Source: Tenrec ecaudatus | Lineage: Eukaryota > Chordata > Mammalia > Afrosoricida > Tenrecidae | Assembly: GCF_050624435.1 (NCBI RefSeq) | Contig: NC_134541.1 | Coordinates: 9,562,983-9,626,982 of the forward strand | Direction: 5' to 3' | DNA length: 64,000 bases | In this document: one piece after another, positions 21,876-42,654 of the stretch | Numbering within the stretch: position 1 is the first letter of the stretch | How the letters are laid out: each line of letters opens with the position of its first letter | Notes under the pieces: model-generated | Seen by the model: only the letters and a program-made list of their open reading frames with translations | Database searches by the model: none | Told to the model about the DNA's origin: nothing | Position numbers and translations under genes: made by a program

Positions 21876-24043
21876 GTAAAGGGGGCGCCCCCGCCCGCCC
21901 CCCCCGAGTCCCCGAGCGGCCCGAGCCGCCCTCGAGGCTCCCGGCTCTTGTTTTCGGTCCCCTCGGATGGCCCCAGTCCCCGCCTGGACCCCCCGCTTCT
22001 GCTCGATTCCGCCCTCTAGGGCGCCCCCTCTCCCCGGGCCGCCAGCGCGGAGGTGTCGGGGAGCCCGGTGTGTACAATGTTTACCATCACACTCACTCCG
22101 AAAAATCCAGTATGGCTTGGTGTTGGGTTCCCCACGTCTCTGGTCGGGACCTAGGGCCCGGTCGGAGGGCGCCTGCGTGGGTGGGGGCCGCTTCTGAAAA
22201 GTTGGGTCACCCCGTGAGGCAGGTCCTCTAATTTACCCACTTGGTTTGGGGAGCGCCGGCCGGCGCGGGGTGACCCCTGTGGCTGGCGAGGGGGGTGTTG
22301 GAGCAAGTTGGTAGTACCAAAACAATGCGCCCAAACGGGCGTCCCCCGCAGACAATGGCCGGGACTGTCCACACTGGCCGGGGAGGGCGCTTCTACGGGG
22401 TGAGGGAGGGGCCCGGCCTGGCCACGGACCCCGGCGCGCGCCCCCAAATCCGGGCAGTGCTCGGGGTTGCGTTTCTTGCGTATGTGCGATAAGGTGTGTG
22501 TGTTTAACTTAGAATTCGAAAGATTTTCTTTTTGACTCTTAAATGCCCCTATTCGGTTTGAGAACCTCTCTCTTAACTCAGGGCTCCCTCGAGCCCCAAA
22601 GCTAGCTGGAAGGGGGGCCAGGGGCTCCGGAAGGTTGCAGGGACCGAAAGGTTCGCTCCAAAGTCTTTCATTTTCTTAAAGGGAAGTTGGTGCCAAGAGG
22701 CGCCGGGGTGACACTGCACAGTCCCCTCTTCTGGGCTCTCGCTTTGGCCCCCAAAAGCGAGGCGGCGGTCTGAGGGGGGCTAGGGGCGCCCCTGCCCCCC
22801 CGGGGGTGGTCTTTGCGAGGGAGACTCCAACGGAGCGCGGGCCGCCACCCCAGACCCAGGGGCCCGGAAGGCCGTCCCCGCCCTGCGCCGGCTGCGGGAC
22901 CCACCGGTTGGGCTTGTGGGCCGCCCGGGCCGGAGCCGCATTCTTGGGCGGGTGGGAGGGGGTGGGGGCGCAGGGCAGGGCGGGCGGGGAGTTTTCCTCC
23001 GATTGAGTTACGGGAGCCACTCCTGGCCTGTTCACACGCACACGCGCGCGCACGCGCACCCACACCCACAGCAGCAACTTCCCTCCTGGAGCCTCCCCCA
23101 GCGGGTCGTTAGTTGCGAGCCTGCGGGCTCGCTGGGCTGCCCTCCGAGGCGCCCGGGCCGCCGCCGCCTTCATCGCGGAGCCTCGGCCCGCGGACATTCC
23201 TAGACTCGTTTTACCCCGACGGCGGGTGCGGGTGGGGCGTCGCACCTAGTTGCCCCCCACGGCCGGGGCGCCCGCCGTGTTTGCGCCGCCCCGCGGGCTC
23301 ACACGGTCGGTCCATGACGCTGCGCGTGCTGGAAGGAGCCTAGGTCTGATTCCGTTCAGGTTGATTCAATTATGTCTTCATCGCTTTGGAGTTGGTTGAA
23401 TGACCTGACATGAGATTAAGCGCAACAAAAGAAAAGGCAGGGAGGTGCAGCTGCCGGCCGGCCTGGCGGGCTAGGTAGGGGTCTGGGGGTGGGGTGGGGT
23501 TTGTGGGGGCGGCCTTCACCTTCCCTTTTGTATGTGTCAGGAAAGCCATTTAGAGAGTTCATGTTTTAGAGCTGCGCCCCCCTCAACTGTCTTGGTTGGT
23601 ACTAAATAAGAATTTTAAAAAGCCAGATTTTTATAAGACTTTGAGAATGACTAATAGATGCCGTTTCTAAGAAGCCTTTATGTGTCTGCAGTGACAAGTG
23701 CAGGGTAATAGCCTAATTGCTTTTTGCCTGAGAAAAATAACAGTCGAGCCCCACTAGTTTGTGCTTGCTAGCTAATGTTGGCTCAGAACTTGGAAGGTGT
23801 GCCCTCCACGGGCTGCCTTTCCCCCCCTTTCCCTTCCCCTTCTCAGAAGTGCTCTGTTGATTTTCGATAGTGTTTTGTTCAGAATTCTAAAGACGAATAC
23901 GCTTCCTTCTTTTGGTTTTCTTTTTGGTTTTTTTTTTGATCCCGATAACTTGGCTCTGGGCTCGCCAGCTCCCCCTCCCCCAACTGCCTCCCTGACCCCG
24001 GGAGGGGGGATCTTCACCTTTTTAAGCGTTACATAAGTGGGGA

Positions 24044-24130
24044 GGGGGGCTTCAGAAAGTTCCTGGACAAATAGAATGAAAAGAGAGCTTTTCTTTTTTT
24101 TCTCCCCCACAGACTCCATGAAGGCCCTCT
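24044..24130 (+). mobile_element. MITE-like element (palindromic ends)
   Basis: The left arm GGGGGGCTTCAGAAAGTTCC is mirrored by the right arm ACTCCATGAAGGCCCTC, giving imperfect inverted termini about 85 bases apart with an A/T-rich middle. The termini match those at 18,131 and 59,962. Probably a small non-autonomous DNA transposon, perhaps Tc1/mariner-related; the family is not certain. Confidence 0.5.
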
Positions 24131-27100
24131 TGTTTTGACACACTGGCCCGTTGGTAGTTAAAAAGACAGATTTTATCACTGGCGTTGTCTGTTAAGCATA
24201 TTCTGGGTCGAAGACTGCTGGCGGCTCCGTTGGGCTTTTTCCTTATCCTTTTTTAAAATGTGGAATCGATCTGAAGGTTAATTCTCTTCCTGTGGACTGC
24301 TCATTTGCATACCGGGAGGAGGAAGTAGGAGACGACTAGGACACACAGGTGAAGGGCACGCTCTTCTTTCTTTCGGAGTGTCCAACTTCTTTTAATACTT
24401 CTCTCTCCAGGCCACCTTCCCAAGGCTTTGCAGTTGGACTTTTAATAACTTGTGAGCGAAGTTTCGAGCTGACTTTTCTCGGTCTCTTGGCTGGTCCCTC
24501 CCCTTTCTTACTGGCTAACAAAAAGAGCCCGACTACACCACCTAGACGCGATTGGTGGGAGTTTCCTCTCCTTCACCCTGAATAATCTTTCGGTTCAGCT
24601 TGAACATTTTGGTTCCTCACTCCCACTCCACTGGTAGTAGGAGTGGGAGGTGGAAGGGGGGGGGTTGTCCTTGCACTGAATTTTTAAGGTGGAGTCGGAG
24701 GATTTGTGTTCTTTGACTAATCCTCCATTTTTGGCCAGGGGACCTGCCAGGGACAAATAGGGGAGCCCTAATGACTTCTCTTGGAGGGGAACTTTTATTT
24801 ATTGGTTAATTATTGGTATTTAAAGAGGAAACAGGAAAATAAGGTGTTTCGAGTCACATTTAAAGTGCTGGAATCATTACGACTGGGCTCCTCATTTCAG
24901 AGACACATGGATCAGTTCTTCCCCTCTTGGCTGCATTTATTATAAAACCGTGCGCACCACAGCAGGGTTGTTGTTACCCAACCCTGGAACACTTAATTCT
25001 GAGCTGCTTGATTAGAGCCTCAGGAGTCCCCAAAGATGGGCTCTGCCCCCACTTGCCAGAAGACACACATTGATACTGAGTGGGACGCACTTCGAATAGG
25101 CCGCCGGAGTCCTGTGAGGACCCCTGTCTGCCGAACACAGCCTCTTTCATAGCTGGGCCCGTGAACGGATGGGACCTTCTGTGTCCATGTGTTCCCCAAA
25201 TGGTCACTTGTGGTCGTGCCACCTGCCAGGACTGGGTGGCCTGTGTGCTGTGAGGTTTTGAGCTGGTTGACCCCGTGTGGTTTTGCATGGTCCATTCCTC
25301 GTTTCAGTGCAATTCCATAGCAGGCACTCAATAAACAAGCTGCAGAGAGGAAGCCGGCTGCCAGTGCAGTGGCTTGTTGGTGAGCTTCAGGGTGACACAG
25401 TGGAAGTCGGTGCTGAGGCAGTGCGGCTGCCCACACTGAGTAGTGTTCCAAGCAGACTATAGCAGGGGAGCGGAAAAAGGCTACGGTTGGTGTACCGGGA
25501 GCTGGTTTCCAGTGACTGGAGACTGGAAAGAAAACCCAGGAAGGTAGATAGCAATAACTACAGGTCTCAAGTTTAAAGGCATCCTAGGCCCAGTCATATG
25601 ACATATTTTAAAACGGAAGGGTTCAGTTAACATGTAAATGAAGTAAGTGAGTGTGTGTGGGGTGGAGGTGGTTTGTCTGCCCATGTCTTGATTTTGGTGG
25701 TTGGGGCTACGCTAGTTGAGTTACATGTGGAAGAGTGAATGTACTTCCTACACGGAGAGCAGGACACTGCTTAAATTGGGGAGAGGGCAGTCCGAGTGCT
25801 GGAGGAATGTAAGCTCCCCCCCCTCATCTTGTGGGCTGGGTAGAAAGTGTTCTGAAATACTGGCTTGGACCCCTCTTCCCCAACCAGTTAGCTGCTTTGG
25901 CACAATTGCAGTGGTATCTGGGACAAAGCTTTGAATGTAGCCCACGATAGAAATCTTGGCTTTAAGGAAGTGAGAGAACAGAGCCCTCTCTTTGCTCCAG
26001 CCTGCCTGCCACCCCTGCCTGGCAGCCCTCTCCGTCCTGCTACTAGTCTATCTTCCAGCTCACTCCTAGGGAATCTCCCCACGCAGTGCCCCTTGCCCAA
26101 CTGTCACGTTCACTGCCAGCATTGGGATGGTGCTTCAAGCCCGTTTACATTGGAACGTTTGTTGACCGGCTGCTGTGCACATCCCCATTACTTCCGGCCC
26201 TGGGCAACAGCCTAACTGGTGACTGGAAATTTGGGCCCGCTTTGGTAATGATATGGTAGTGTTGAGAAATAAAAGGGCTAGATCTGCCAAGTTGTGTGAG
26301 AACACTTGTCTTGAGCACTGAGCCTTTTGCTCCTGTGCTCCCCTGACGCTGCCTTGGATCTGGGGGCCCCTTTGGGGAGAAGTTGCAGGGGCAGCTAGCC
26401 TGGACGTGGACAGTCGGCTTGGTTTTCTCTCTTTTTCTCTTCGTCCTTTTTTTTGTGGCTTGCTGTGTGTTTTTCCACCAGGCTGGGAAACCTTTTTCGA
26501 ATTGAAAGTAGTGCTGTGGGCTGGCCAGAGTCTAGGCTTGCTCTATTTTTTGGGTCAGAATGAGGTGGAAGTTTTTCCCTTTCTCCTACCCTGTGGCAAA
26601 GGCAGGATCACTGTTTGATTATGACAGTTCTGTTTTAACAGAAGGGGGCGCCTGTAATCCTGTGGATGCTTTGTCAGACCAGTTCCATAAATTACTCACT
26701 GGGGATTAGATGGTACGTGTTCATTAATGGAAGGGAGCATTTTTCCCTTCCCCCTCTTCTAATGACAAAAGCAAACAAATGGAGAAAAGAACCAGGGCTA
26801 CAACATAACCTTTCTTTGAACAAAAGAGGAGGGGTGTAGTTACTGACTGAATTTTAATTTTTTTGGATTATTTATAACCACGGCCATTTCTACCTTCTCC
26901 ACATGGAGAGTTCACTCATGGCACTTAATGCTCATCTCTTTCAGCCATCACCCTTCTCTGCCTCTAAATCACCACCACGGGGAGGGGCCTACTTAAAATG
27001 ACCCCGCAGAAGGATTCACACACCTCTGTTTGTGTTTGTGAAGTTGGACAGACTGGGGAGGCTCATCATTAGGCCTTGTGGACAAAGTAGTGTCATGATA

Positions 27101-27146
27101 TGTACTAGGCAGTAAACTAGGGTTTGTGTAGTTCTTGTAATAGGTG

Positions 27147-27169
27147 TACACACACACACACACACACAC
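27147..27169. repeat. (CA)n microsatellite
   Basis: About eleven uninterrupted CA units within presumed intron 1. Confidence 0.95.
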
Positions 27170-30100
27170 CTTCAGTTTCCTTTGTGGAGGGTTAAAGAGT
27201 GTAAGTTGAAGAAAGCATTTCTTTTTAATTCTCCCAACTGTGTGCCTGTGCAGTTGATCCGGTCCAGAGGCTTCTGCAGACGTTAAAGCTGGCCCGGTTA
27301 GGTAGCCGTCCTAGTGGTGCCAGCTTCTGTCTCCCCTCCCCTTAGGTTTCAGTTCTCCTTTTCTGGTCAAACTGGGAGTTTTTAAAAGCAAGTGTACAGC
27401 CCACAGAATCTGTTCCTACTAATCTTGAAACGAAAACGAATAATGTAGCACTTTTAATTGATATTTAAGGTCAGGTCCTTGTAACTGACCGTAACTGATT
27501 TATAATGAATTGGGCAGTTTTTCTTTTCTAAGAGAATAGTACTTTGATCTGTGATCCTACGTAGAACGGAAGTATTTATACACACAGTCAAGAAAGTAAG
27601 ACTGTGTCTTACAGCTTTCTGCCCGAACTTTGACTTGGAATAGCCCAACAGAAATGTTGAACAGGGTCTTTGAATACTTAAAAATAATTTTCTCTGACTT
27701 AACTTAGCCTCCATAGCTATATTAGGAAAGTTGGATTGACCATTTAGCTGGTGGGGTGTGACCTTGGCGAGTTCCCTGAAATAGTGTTGAAAGATTTAAA
27801 GTTGCAGGCTTTGATTGCAACTGTACATTACCACGGGCATTCTGAGCCGCGCTGGTCAGAATGGCAGGGGGAGGGTGGCGCTGGGTAGAGTTCAGAGGGG
27901 CAGCGGACAGGGAGCGCTCTTGAATCTCCCACCCAGCTCGGGAGGGGTGACTGAGTCTTCAGGACCCCAGTGCGTGGGCCTGTGTGAGCAGTTTTGTTGC
28001 GGTTGACTTTCTTTCAGTGCTCTCTGACCATTACTTGGGTCTTGGGGGAACGCATCTACAGGTTGGCTGCAGGCTCATTGACTACCAACAAAACTTATGA
28101 CATGCGTTGTGGGCACTTTGGGGGACTTTGAACACCTTACCTGCTCCTTGCTTTGGTGGACACATACTGCATTTCAAGACGTGTATGAGAACCAGTGCAG
28201 TTGACGTGCCCCCGGCACAGGTCACCAGAGTGCGCGTCCGAGGGAATGCTTGAGTTGTGTGGCAGCGTGGTCAGCGAGGTATCGTGAGTCCTGCCCCAAC
28301 GTGGAGCGCGCACAGGCTGTAGTAGTTCCAGGAGCTTCCGTCACAAATCCAGTGACAAAAACTAATCTAAGGAACTCCCGCCTTGAGATTTCAGGCAGCA
28401 CTGTACGCACTGACAGTGAAGGCTCCTGCTGGATTTCCAAGAAGATGCTGTGGGGGAAGAAGTCAGAAAGGATCGACTCAAGGATTCACACTCCGTTAAA
28501 AACTCTGTTAAAAACTCTCGTGGCCGCTTAAGATCCAAGGTTCCACTATTTACCTGAGGTTCCCTGGGGAATAGCTGTGATGATTTTCACCTAACTAGAG
28601 GCCGAAATTAAAATGTGAGGCACATGTTTTGTGGAAGTGCCTTAGAATAAGCAGAGTTGGGGGCTTCCGAGTGCTCTCCCTCTCACTGTCCCCCCCCTGC
28701 CCCAACTTGGTCCAGTGCTTTGTTCACAAAGACGAGGGCATGTGGGCCCCCGTGCCATGTTCTGACCACTGCCACAGTGCACGTGCACGGACTTCAGCTA
28801 CTGGCTCGGCCGCCCCTTATTTTACAGCCTATTGGGCTGTGTCCATGTTCGTCAGGTGGGCCAGCCATTTAAAAACCGCCCCGCTGCGGGCGTTGCTTGG
28901 CGAGTGGCTGGTGCCCCACAGAGCGGTGGCTTTGAGTTGGATCCCTTGCTTCCTGCCAGAGGAACGTTCTCTAGTTCTCTACGGTGGCAAAGCTAGAGGC
29001 CCCAGGTTGTGTCCTTTGGCTCCCTTGGGGCAGGAGGAGAGGGGAGCAGAAGTCAGGGGTACCTTTTTGAGTGTGATGGTCAATGTGAGAGTGCTAGTAG
29101 GACCTGCGTCCTAACAGTGCTGCCCTGGGGAGCCACATCAAAATGCTGGATGGACATCAGTGCAAGTTGGTTTCAGGTGTTGATTACCTGTGCCAGGTAC
29201 TCAACAGGACCTTGCTCTTCAGTACAGAGAAAGATAGTTGAAAGCAAACTGCCATAGGACTTGAGCTGCACATCATACCTTCAAAGGAGCAAGCGATGTC
29301 GGGGCTAAGCTGTCTGGTCAGTGGGCAGAAAAGGAGCCTGTGGAGGAGGAGGGACCCTTGTGAGTGTGAGACTGGAGATGTGTGCTCTGTGGCCCCTCCC
29401 CTCCCCAAATATTTTCCTGTCTCTGAATGTCCTGTCAATCTGTGTGTGTGATAGTTTCCATACAGCAGATCAGCTACGGCTCCCACATTGGAGTCAGTGT
29501 ACGCGCTGTGGTTCTGTGGTACCACTACGGGGAGCCTTGCGGGCAGCAAAGCCCTGGCCCAGGGTTTGGTTTGGGTGGGTTAAAGGATGGCTGCTGCCCT
29601 GGGAGTCTAGGCCCCCCAGGAACGGGATCCGCTTTGCCTGGGAGAGGAGGGTGGACAGCATTGGGTCAAGTGGCTGATGGGGCAGGTGGGCAGGCAGGGC
29701 AGGTGAAGCTGGGGGGAGTGGCAGCGCTTGTTGGGGCACGATGGCCAAGGAAGCTGAGGGGGGGGAGAGGACTTGGAAGGGGTTGGTGGCTTCCTGACTT
29801 ACTGAATGTAAACACTGCAGAGATAAAAATACTAACCAAACTGTCCTGGGGTAAAACTTTTCGGTAACCAAGTTAGGTTGTTGCCCAGAGCAGAAAAACA
29901 TACCTGGATCATACCGTCTGGGGATTGGCGACCTTTTTGGAAGCCATTTTAGAAAAGATTAGGACTACAGCGATTTCTGCATAAGCTAGATCCACAGAAC
30001 ACTTGAAAAGCCTTCACTGTGGGGTCTGACACTGGTGGTCTAGTTGATCACAATCAAGTGAGGCCATTGAGGGAAGAATTTGTTTGCTCTTGCTACTGAG

Positions 30101-30344
30101 TGATATAAAAAAAAACAAACAAACCCTTTTAGCACCCACAAGGGAAGAAAAGCCTGGGAACAACGACTGTTTCTTCACCTTGAAATTGATACTATGTAAC
30201 TTGTAGCTCCTGGCCTCTGAGGGGCCTCTCTAGGATGCGGGTTCTTCAGTTGAGACACTGCCTGCAACCCCAGTCTTCAGTGAACCTGTGTTGAATTAGG
30301 AAATGGCGAGCCACATGGGAGCCCAGGTGATCATTTCTTATCCT

Positions 30345-30557
30345 GATGAGTACAGAGCCCAAGTCGGTTACATGTACAGCTGCTAGCTCCAAGGTGGGTA
30401 GTTCAAAGCCACCAGCTGCTCCGCAGGAGAAAGAGGAGGCTTTTTAACGCGGGGGGTGTGTGTGTTAAATTTTCAGAACCCCCAGGGGCAGCTCCAGCCT
30501 GCCCTGTAGGATTGCAATAGGTCCACATTGACTCGATGGCTGTGAAGTTTGTTTTTT
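30345..30557 (+). repeat. AfroSINE in intron 1
   Basis: AGAGCCCAAGTCGGTTACAT head, AAAGCCACCAGCTGCTCC, then CCAGGGGCAGCTCCAGCCTG and ATTGACTCGATGGCTGTGAA. An internal GGGGGGTGTGTGTGTT expansion is unusual for the family. Confidence 0.87.
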
Positions 30558-31100
30558 GGGGGTCTGATGGGTAGAGTACTGGAGAACCTTACGAGCCACT
30601 CTCTCTGTAAGTGTAGGTCTTCCCTTCAAGAGGCAGGGAGTCTGGGAATTGGGAGGATGATCCCATCTGGTTTTATCAAATCTGCAGGAAATGGAAAACT
30701 GAGAGCCTGGGCAGGGTGGGGCAGCTTTAAAGCTTGTGACTTAAGCGGGCCTAGAACGTCAGCCTCGGGGGTGTTCTATCCCCCCTCCCCCATGTTGGTA
30801 ACCACCCTGTCGACTATAAGAAATTAGGGAAGTGCCTTCTGCCTTCTTTGTCTCCCCCTGATCTTTGATCTGCAGCAGCCTGCCTGAGGGTCGCTTTGTA
30901 AGTTTATTCCCGCCTATGGGGGACCCCAGTCACTGTGTGTTTGCTTCGTAGGCTTTAAGAAGGGGAAGATGTGCTTCCTGGCCGCTGAGCCCACAAGTCC
31001 TTGTTCTTTGAGGAAGTGGAGAAAAGCCAGGACTTCTGTGCCCTGGAGGTGGTGGGGGCTGTACTGTGGATGGCATTAGCTTTGAAGAATAGAATAACTC

Positions 31101-31102
<2 letters not shown>

Positions 31103-31159
<57 letters not shown>
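31103..31159. repeat. (TG)n microsatellite followed by a G run
   Basis: About 28 TG units, then GGGGGGG. Lies about 1 kb upstream of the first coding exon of ZNF217. Alternating purine-pyrimidine DNA of this length can adopt Z-form. Confidence 0.97.
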
Positions 31160-31799
31160 GGGGGGGTGGGGGAGAGACTGTTCATGGAGAACAGTTCCAG
31201 TTCCTCTGCTGGCCTAGAAAGTGGGCAACCTTGGGGTTAGAACTTGAGTCTTCCCCAAGAGCAAAGCTGTAGCCTTGAACCACCCAACCTGCAGGGTCTC
31301 CCAGGGAAGCGCCAGAGAGGGTCTGTTTGCCGACAGGGAAGCCCTCCTGGGACCTACAGAGACGGGCAGTGACGCAGCGTGATGGCCCAGGAGGCCCCGC
31401 TGGTGGAGACCAGCACTTGCTGAGCCCTGGGCCTTGCCCTGGGCTGAGGTTGAGAATGTCTTCTGAAGCTACAGGGATTCAAGGTCACCCTGACAATGGG
31501 ACTCTTAGGAGAGGTCTCCCCCACCTCCCCTGCACTCCCTGCTTGGGAGGCTCACCCGGGAAGTGTGAGCATCTCCAGGCGACTCGTGGCGCCCGCATGA
31601 CTGGTGTGTTTTTGGGGAGATTAATTTGTAGCTCTGGCTGCTTTGGGATGTTTGACAGCAAGTCCTTTGATTTTTGTCATCTTACTGTAGCAAGTGTTGC
31701 AGTTCTGGGGTTTGTGGAGGCCAGTGCTTCTCATAGACCTTGAGAGCAGCTACTCTGACAAGCCCCCGCCCAGAACCCCGCTCAGGACAGAGCAAGAGC

Positions 31800-31895
31800 C
31801 TCCAGGGCTTTCCAGGCTGCCAATCAGGAGGGTTGGAACTACCCACCTTTTGGTTAGTGGCTGGGTGAGCACTTTAACCCTGGTGCCCCCAGGGC
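31800..31895 (-). repeat. AfroSINE head fragment, antisense
   Basis: GGAACTACCCACCTTTTGGT, TAGTGGCTGGGTGAGCACTT and TAACCCTGGTGCC match the complement of the SINE head. Body missing. Confidence 0.6.
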
Positions 31896-32181
31896 ATCGC
31901 CTTGGAACTGTATTTAAAACACGGTCTCTGCTCCCAAAGAGGCAGCTGTCCAATGACATGAGCACAGCACCCTGTTTGCTAGCTTCGCAGCTGGATGGAC
32001 GAATGCCTAGCAGTTTGGTTCCTGTGCTGGGGGTGTCGTGAGGTAGAGCCGATCAGCCAGTATCGAGGAGGGAGGGGCACTAGATGGGAAGGGACGAGGT
32101 GCGTGCCCTCACATGGTCAATACCCCAGGATGCTTTGGGGTGGTCTCAGAGAAGCTAAAGCCCTCTTCTGTCCTTCCTCAG

Positions 32182-39675
<7,494 letters not shown>

Positions 39676-39696
39676 TTTCCTGTTTTGGGAGGAAAG

Positions 39697-40630
39697 GTGA
39701 GCACGTGTTTTTTATTTCAATCTGTCCCGTAAGGCTAATGTTTCGGAAGAGGAATACCAGCTATGTGCCAGTAGACTCTGGTGGCGTTGATTCTGAGTGT
39801 GAAAACGTAGCGCCTGGAGCGCCCCTGGGTCTCAGTGTTGACCGCTGTGGGAAATTGCAGCAGCAGCCCCCGTCGGGCTCTCGTGCATTGGCTTCTCTGT
39901 GCTAGGCTTGGGAGCCCTGGTGCCATGGTGGGTTTGCTTTGGGCTCCTCACTGTCAGGTTGGCAGTTCAAAAGCATCAGCCACTCCGAGGGAGAAAGATG
40001 AGGCTTGCTCCTGCTGCCCAGGAGTTAGGGTTAATTCTGGTCACAGCAAGAGGAGCCAGATGGGCAAATTGCCCTTCACTTGCCTGTCTGTCCTGAAAGT
40101 TTTATTGCCACACGTCCCTGCCCATTCCCTTACACACGGCCCCTGGCTGCTTCCTCAGCACGGCGTCGGCGTTGAGTGGGTCTGGGAGACAGGTCCAGCG
40201 CCTTGTAACGCCGGCCACATTGGGCCCGCGGCTGCCCGCAGAGCTGGGCCTCTGTATCTGGCAGGGGTGAGGGCCTTGCTCTAGCCGCCCCTGCCCACCC
40301 TCCCCCTGCTTTGTGGGAGCTCCAGGCGCACCCGACTCCAAAGCTGGTGCTTCCGAGTGTCCGTTCCTGGGCTTCCTTCTTGGAAGCACTTGCTTTTGCC
40401 AGATCGTGTAAGCGAGGCGGGCCTGCTGACCCCGGGCCCAGTGCTCATGCCGTGTAGGCTGCCGCCCCCTCGGAAGCCACATGGACCCGCTGCCTTTCTC
40501 AGCCCCTGGAGATTGGTTCATTTACTTGTTGTTTTGCCTCCCTCATTTTTACCTACTTAAAAAAAAGAACAGGCGTTTAATAACCTCATCTCCTTGGAGC
40601 CTCACCTTCTGAAACGTTTCTCCCCCTCAG
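39697..40630 (+). other. ZNF217: Probable intron in the ZNF217 3'UTR
   Basis: Donor AAAG|GTGAGC at 39,697 and acceptor TTTCTCCCCCTCAG ending 40,630 are both strong and in the right order. An AfroSINE lies inside. If the intron were not spliced, this stretch would simply be 3'UTR. Confidence 0.6.
39908..40030 (+). repeat. AfroSINE fragment
   Basis: GGGAGCCCTGGTGCCATGGT head, CAGGTTGGCAGTTCAAAAGC and CGAGGGAGAAAGATGAGGCT. The tail is replaced by unrelated sequence. Confidence 0.75.
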
Positions 40631-40821
40631 TCTCCAGCCTGCGGGAGTCTGGATGCTCCGGCTTCGCGAACTCCCCACCGAGCGGAGCGAAGCCCCTTGG
40701 TTCATCGGAGGAGGAAGTGGAGGCGGAAAGCTACTGAGAGAGAAAAAGCTGTGATTACCGTGCCTGGGACGTAAAGAACACTACAGTGTCAAGTCGCTCT
40801 GTTCACTTTGTACCAAATAGC

Positions 40822-40827
40822 AATAAA
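40822..40827 (+). terminator. ZNF217: Proximal polyadenylation signal AATAAA
   Basis: AGCAATAAAGACT about 190 bases into the last exon. Use would give a very short 3'UTR. Confidence 0.4.
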
Positions 40828-42622
40828 GACTAGAGTTGGGTTGTACACGTACGAAGACCAGAAATCTCTATTTTGTTCCTGAACGATATTTTTCTTAGAA
40901 TTGACCAAATAGAACGTCGGTGGGTGTTGTGGTTTGTTTTCGCGTCCTTGAGAGCGCTGCTGGAAGGAGGCGGGGGTGGGGGCCGGGGAAGTATGTAACG
41001 CTTGCACCTCAGGTAAAAAAAAAAAAAATTCTGTAAATATATTCTGTTGGAAATCTGCTTGTTTAAAAAATACTGTTTGTATCCCCCCCCCCCCCCCGTC
41101 TATTTGCTCACCACGTCGAGCAGTTTGTGTTTTCATTTAAAATGTGTTTTTTTAAGGAAAAAATGACTTGTATGATATTAAAATCCTCCACAATCTCTTG
41201 TTGTCTTGATGGAAGTACCCACCCCGTCTATCAATCTGTGCCGCACAGATGGAGACAAGCCATTGTCCACTTGTGCCCCCTCTTTTGTGGCCTCCTGTGT
41301 CCCCCCTGCCGCTGTGCAGGTGGCCCCCGGGCTGCCATGGTCCTCAGGAGCCCGGCCTTTGGGGGGTGGGGTGGGGGGGTGGGGTGGAGGGGACACGTGT
41401 TTACAGAGAGCCTTTCCTCTGTAGAGCAGCGCGGTGCTGGGGTAGAGCTGGCTCCTGACTGCCACTGGCTCTGGGGCAGATTGCATTTATTGTGGGGGAG
41501 GGACGGGCCTGTGCCTCCTTTGGCGTGTCCGAAGGCTCGTGCTCCGTGTGCAGGGAGGCTGTCTGGAGAGGACGGAACGTGTTTCTGCATATGTTGGCCT
41601 TGGGGTTAGAGTCTGGGGCTAACGGGGTCTCACCCTGACTCAGACGCACACTGACGGGGAATGGGGATCTGCTACCTGAGCCTCCCCGGGAGGGAAGATG
41701 AGTTTCCCTGCTCTTTCTTCCACCTCTAACATTCCCCGCTCCCGGCCACATATTTGGAGGCAGTAGCGTTCTCAGTGCATGTGCAAAGACGGGGGCTTTC
41801 CTGGGTGGGAGGGCAGGGGAGCCACCCCCCTGGCGCAATGTATGTTTGAGGAACCGTCTCAAAAGTAAGTTTGCACTGTTCATTTCTTTATTCTTTGCCC
41901 TGCCCTTCTGCACAGAGCAAGGGCAAAGACCCAAAATAGTTTAGTAAAACTCGGGAAGGATCCCGATTCTCATTATGCAATGCGGTGGGAACTCCAGTGC
42001 CCGCGCCCCAGTGGGAGGTGGGGGGCGTGTGGTGGAGCCCCCACTGGGGCGCCTAGGTGGAGGGCTTCGCGTCGGGAAGCCACCCTGTGGACCGCCCTCC
42101 TGCTCGCAAGCTGAGCCAAGTGTGCATCGTCTCGATGTTCTCTGAGGTCCGCACGTCCACAGCCTCGTTTTGAAGATGAGCATGTTTGCAATCTGACCGT
42201 GGCCATGTCCAACGAGCGCTGCCTGGAACTGTAAATGCGGAGGGGGCATGCGATACGTCAATGTGTGATTAATGAAAAAAAAATCACCAGATCTATTAGA
42301 AAATAGTAGTTTGTGTTGTGCTGAAATTTTGCGGGTTTTCGGATTTCTCCTTTGCAGACACATTTCTGGATGCATAGAAAAGCAAAAAATCCTCCCATGC
42401 CACCAAACATTTTTTGCCCGTCAGTATTAGTTATTGGAGTACTACTGGTTTTGTATTCCCCCCTGCCCTTCCTTCTTTGAGACAACAGTACATACAATAG
42501 AGGTACAATTTGTTGGATTTTTGTTTATGTATTTATTTCATTCCAGTTTGATTTATTTTAATTGATACTTACGTTGTCAAACAGTAGACATTACTTGTTT
42601 TATTTATGATATATTTCAGCTT

Positions 42623-42628
42623 AATAAA
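42623..42628 (+). terminator. ZNF217: Distal polyadenylation signal AATAAA
   Basis: CTTAATAAAGTTATG, followed about 35-45 bases later by a G/T-rich stretch (TTTGGTGTTTTG). The most likely 3' end of the full-length transcript. Confidence 0.75.
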
Positions 42629-42654
42629 GTTATGTTATTATAAGTGGATGTAAA

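Larger units (their letters stand above)
20960..23330 (+). promoter_or_regulatory. ZNF217: CpG island 3, probable ZNF217 promoter
   Basis: The most CpG-dense stretch of the window. Visible motifs include NRF1-like TGCGCCTGCGCA at 21,047-21,058 and a similar GCGCCTGCGCAG at 21,261. There are GC boxes at 21,245-21,259, an E-box CACGTG at 21,275, and further GC boxes near 21,290-21,310. There is no clear TATA box, as usual for housekeeping-type CpG promoters. It precedes a good splice donor at 21,876 and is the nearest strong promoter candidate upstream of the ZNF217 coding exons on the same strand. Confidence 0.75.
21876..32181 (+). other. ZNF217: Presumed ZNF217 intron 1
   Basis: Bounded by the donor at 21,876 and the acceptor ending 32,181 (an alternative acceptor ends at 32,253). 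About 10.3 kb. The first 1.5 kb is CpG island. From 24,130 to 30,340 the sequence is almost free of confident transposons. Low-complexity patches occur (poly-G at 24,656, poly-C/T near 25,816). A MIR/L2-like GCACTCAATAAA tail lies near 25,324. No internal exon with convincing coding sequence is seen. Confidence 0.5.
40631..42650 (+). other. ZNF217: ZNF217 3'UTR exon
   Basis: Extends from the acceptor at 40,630 to just past the AATAAA at 42,623. No open frame of note. Contains a proximal AATAAA at 40,822, a 15-C run at 41,083-41,097, G-rich stretches at 41,360-41,392 and a T/A-rich last 150 bases. No transposon interrupts it, unlike the flanking DNA. Confidence 0.75.
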
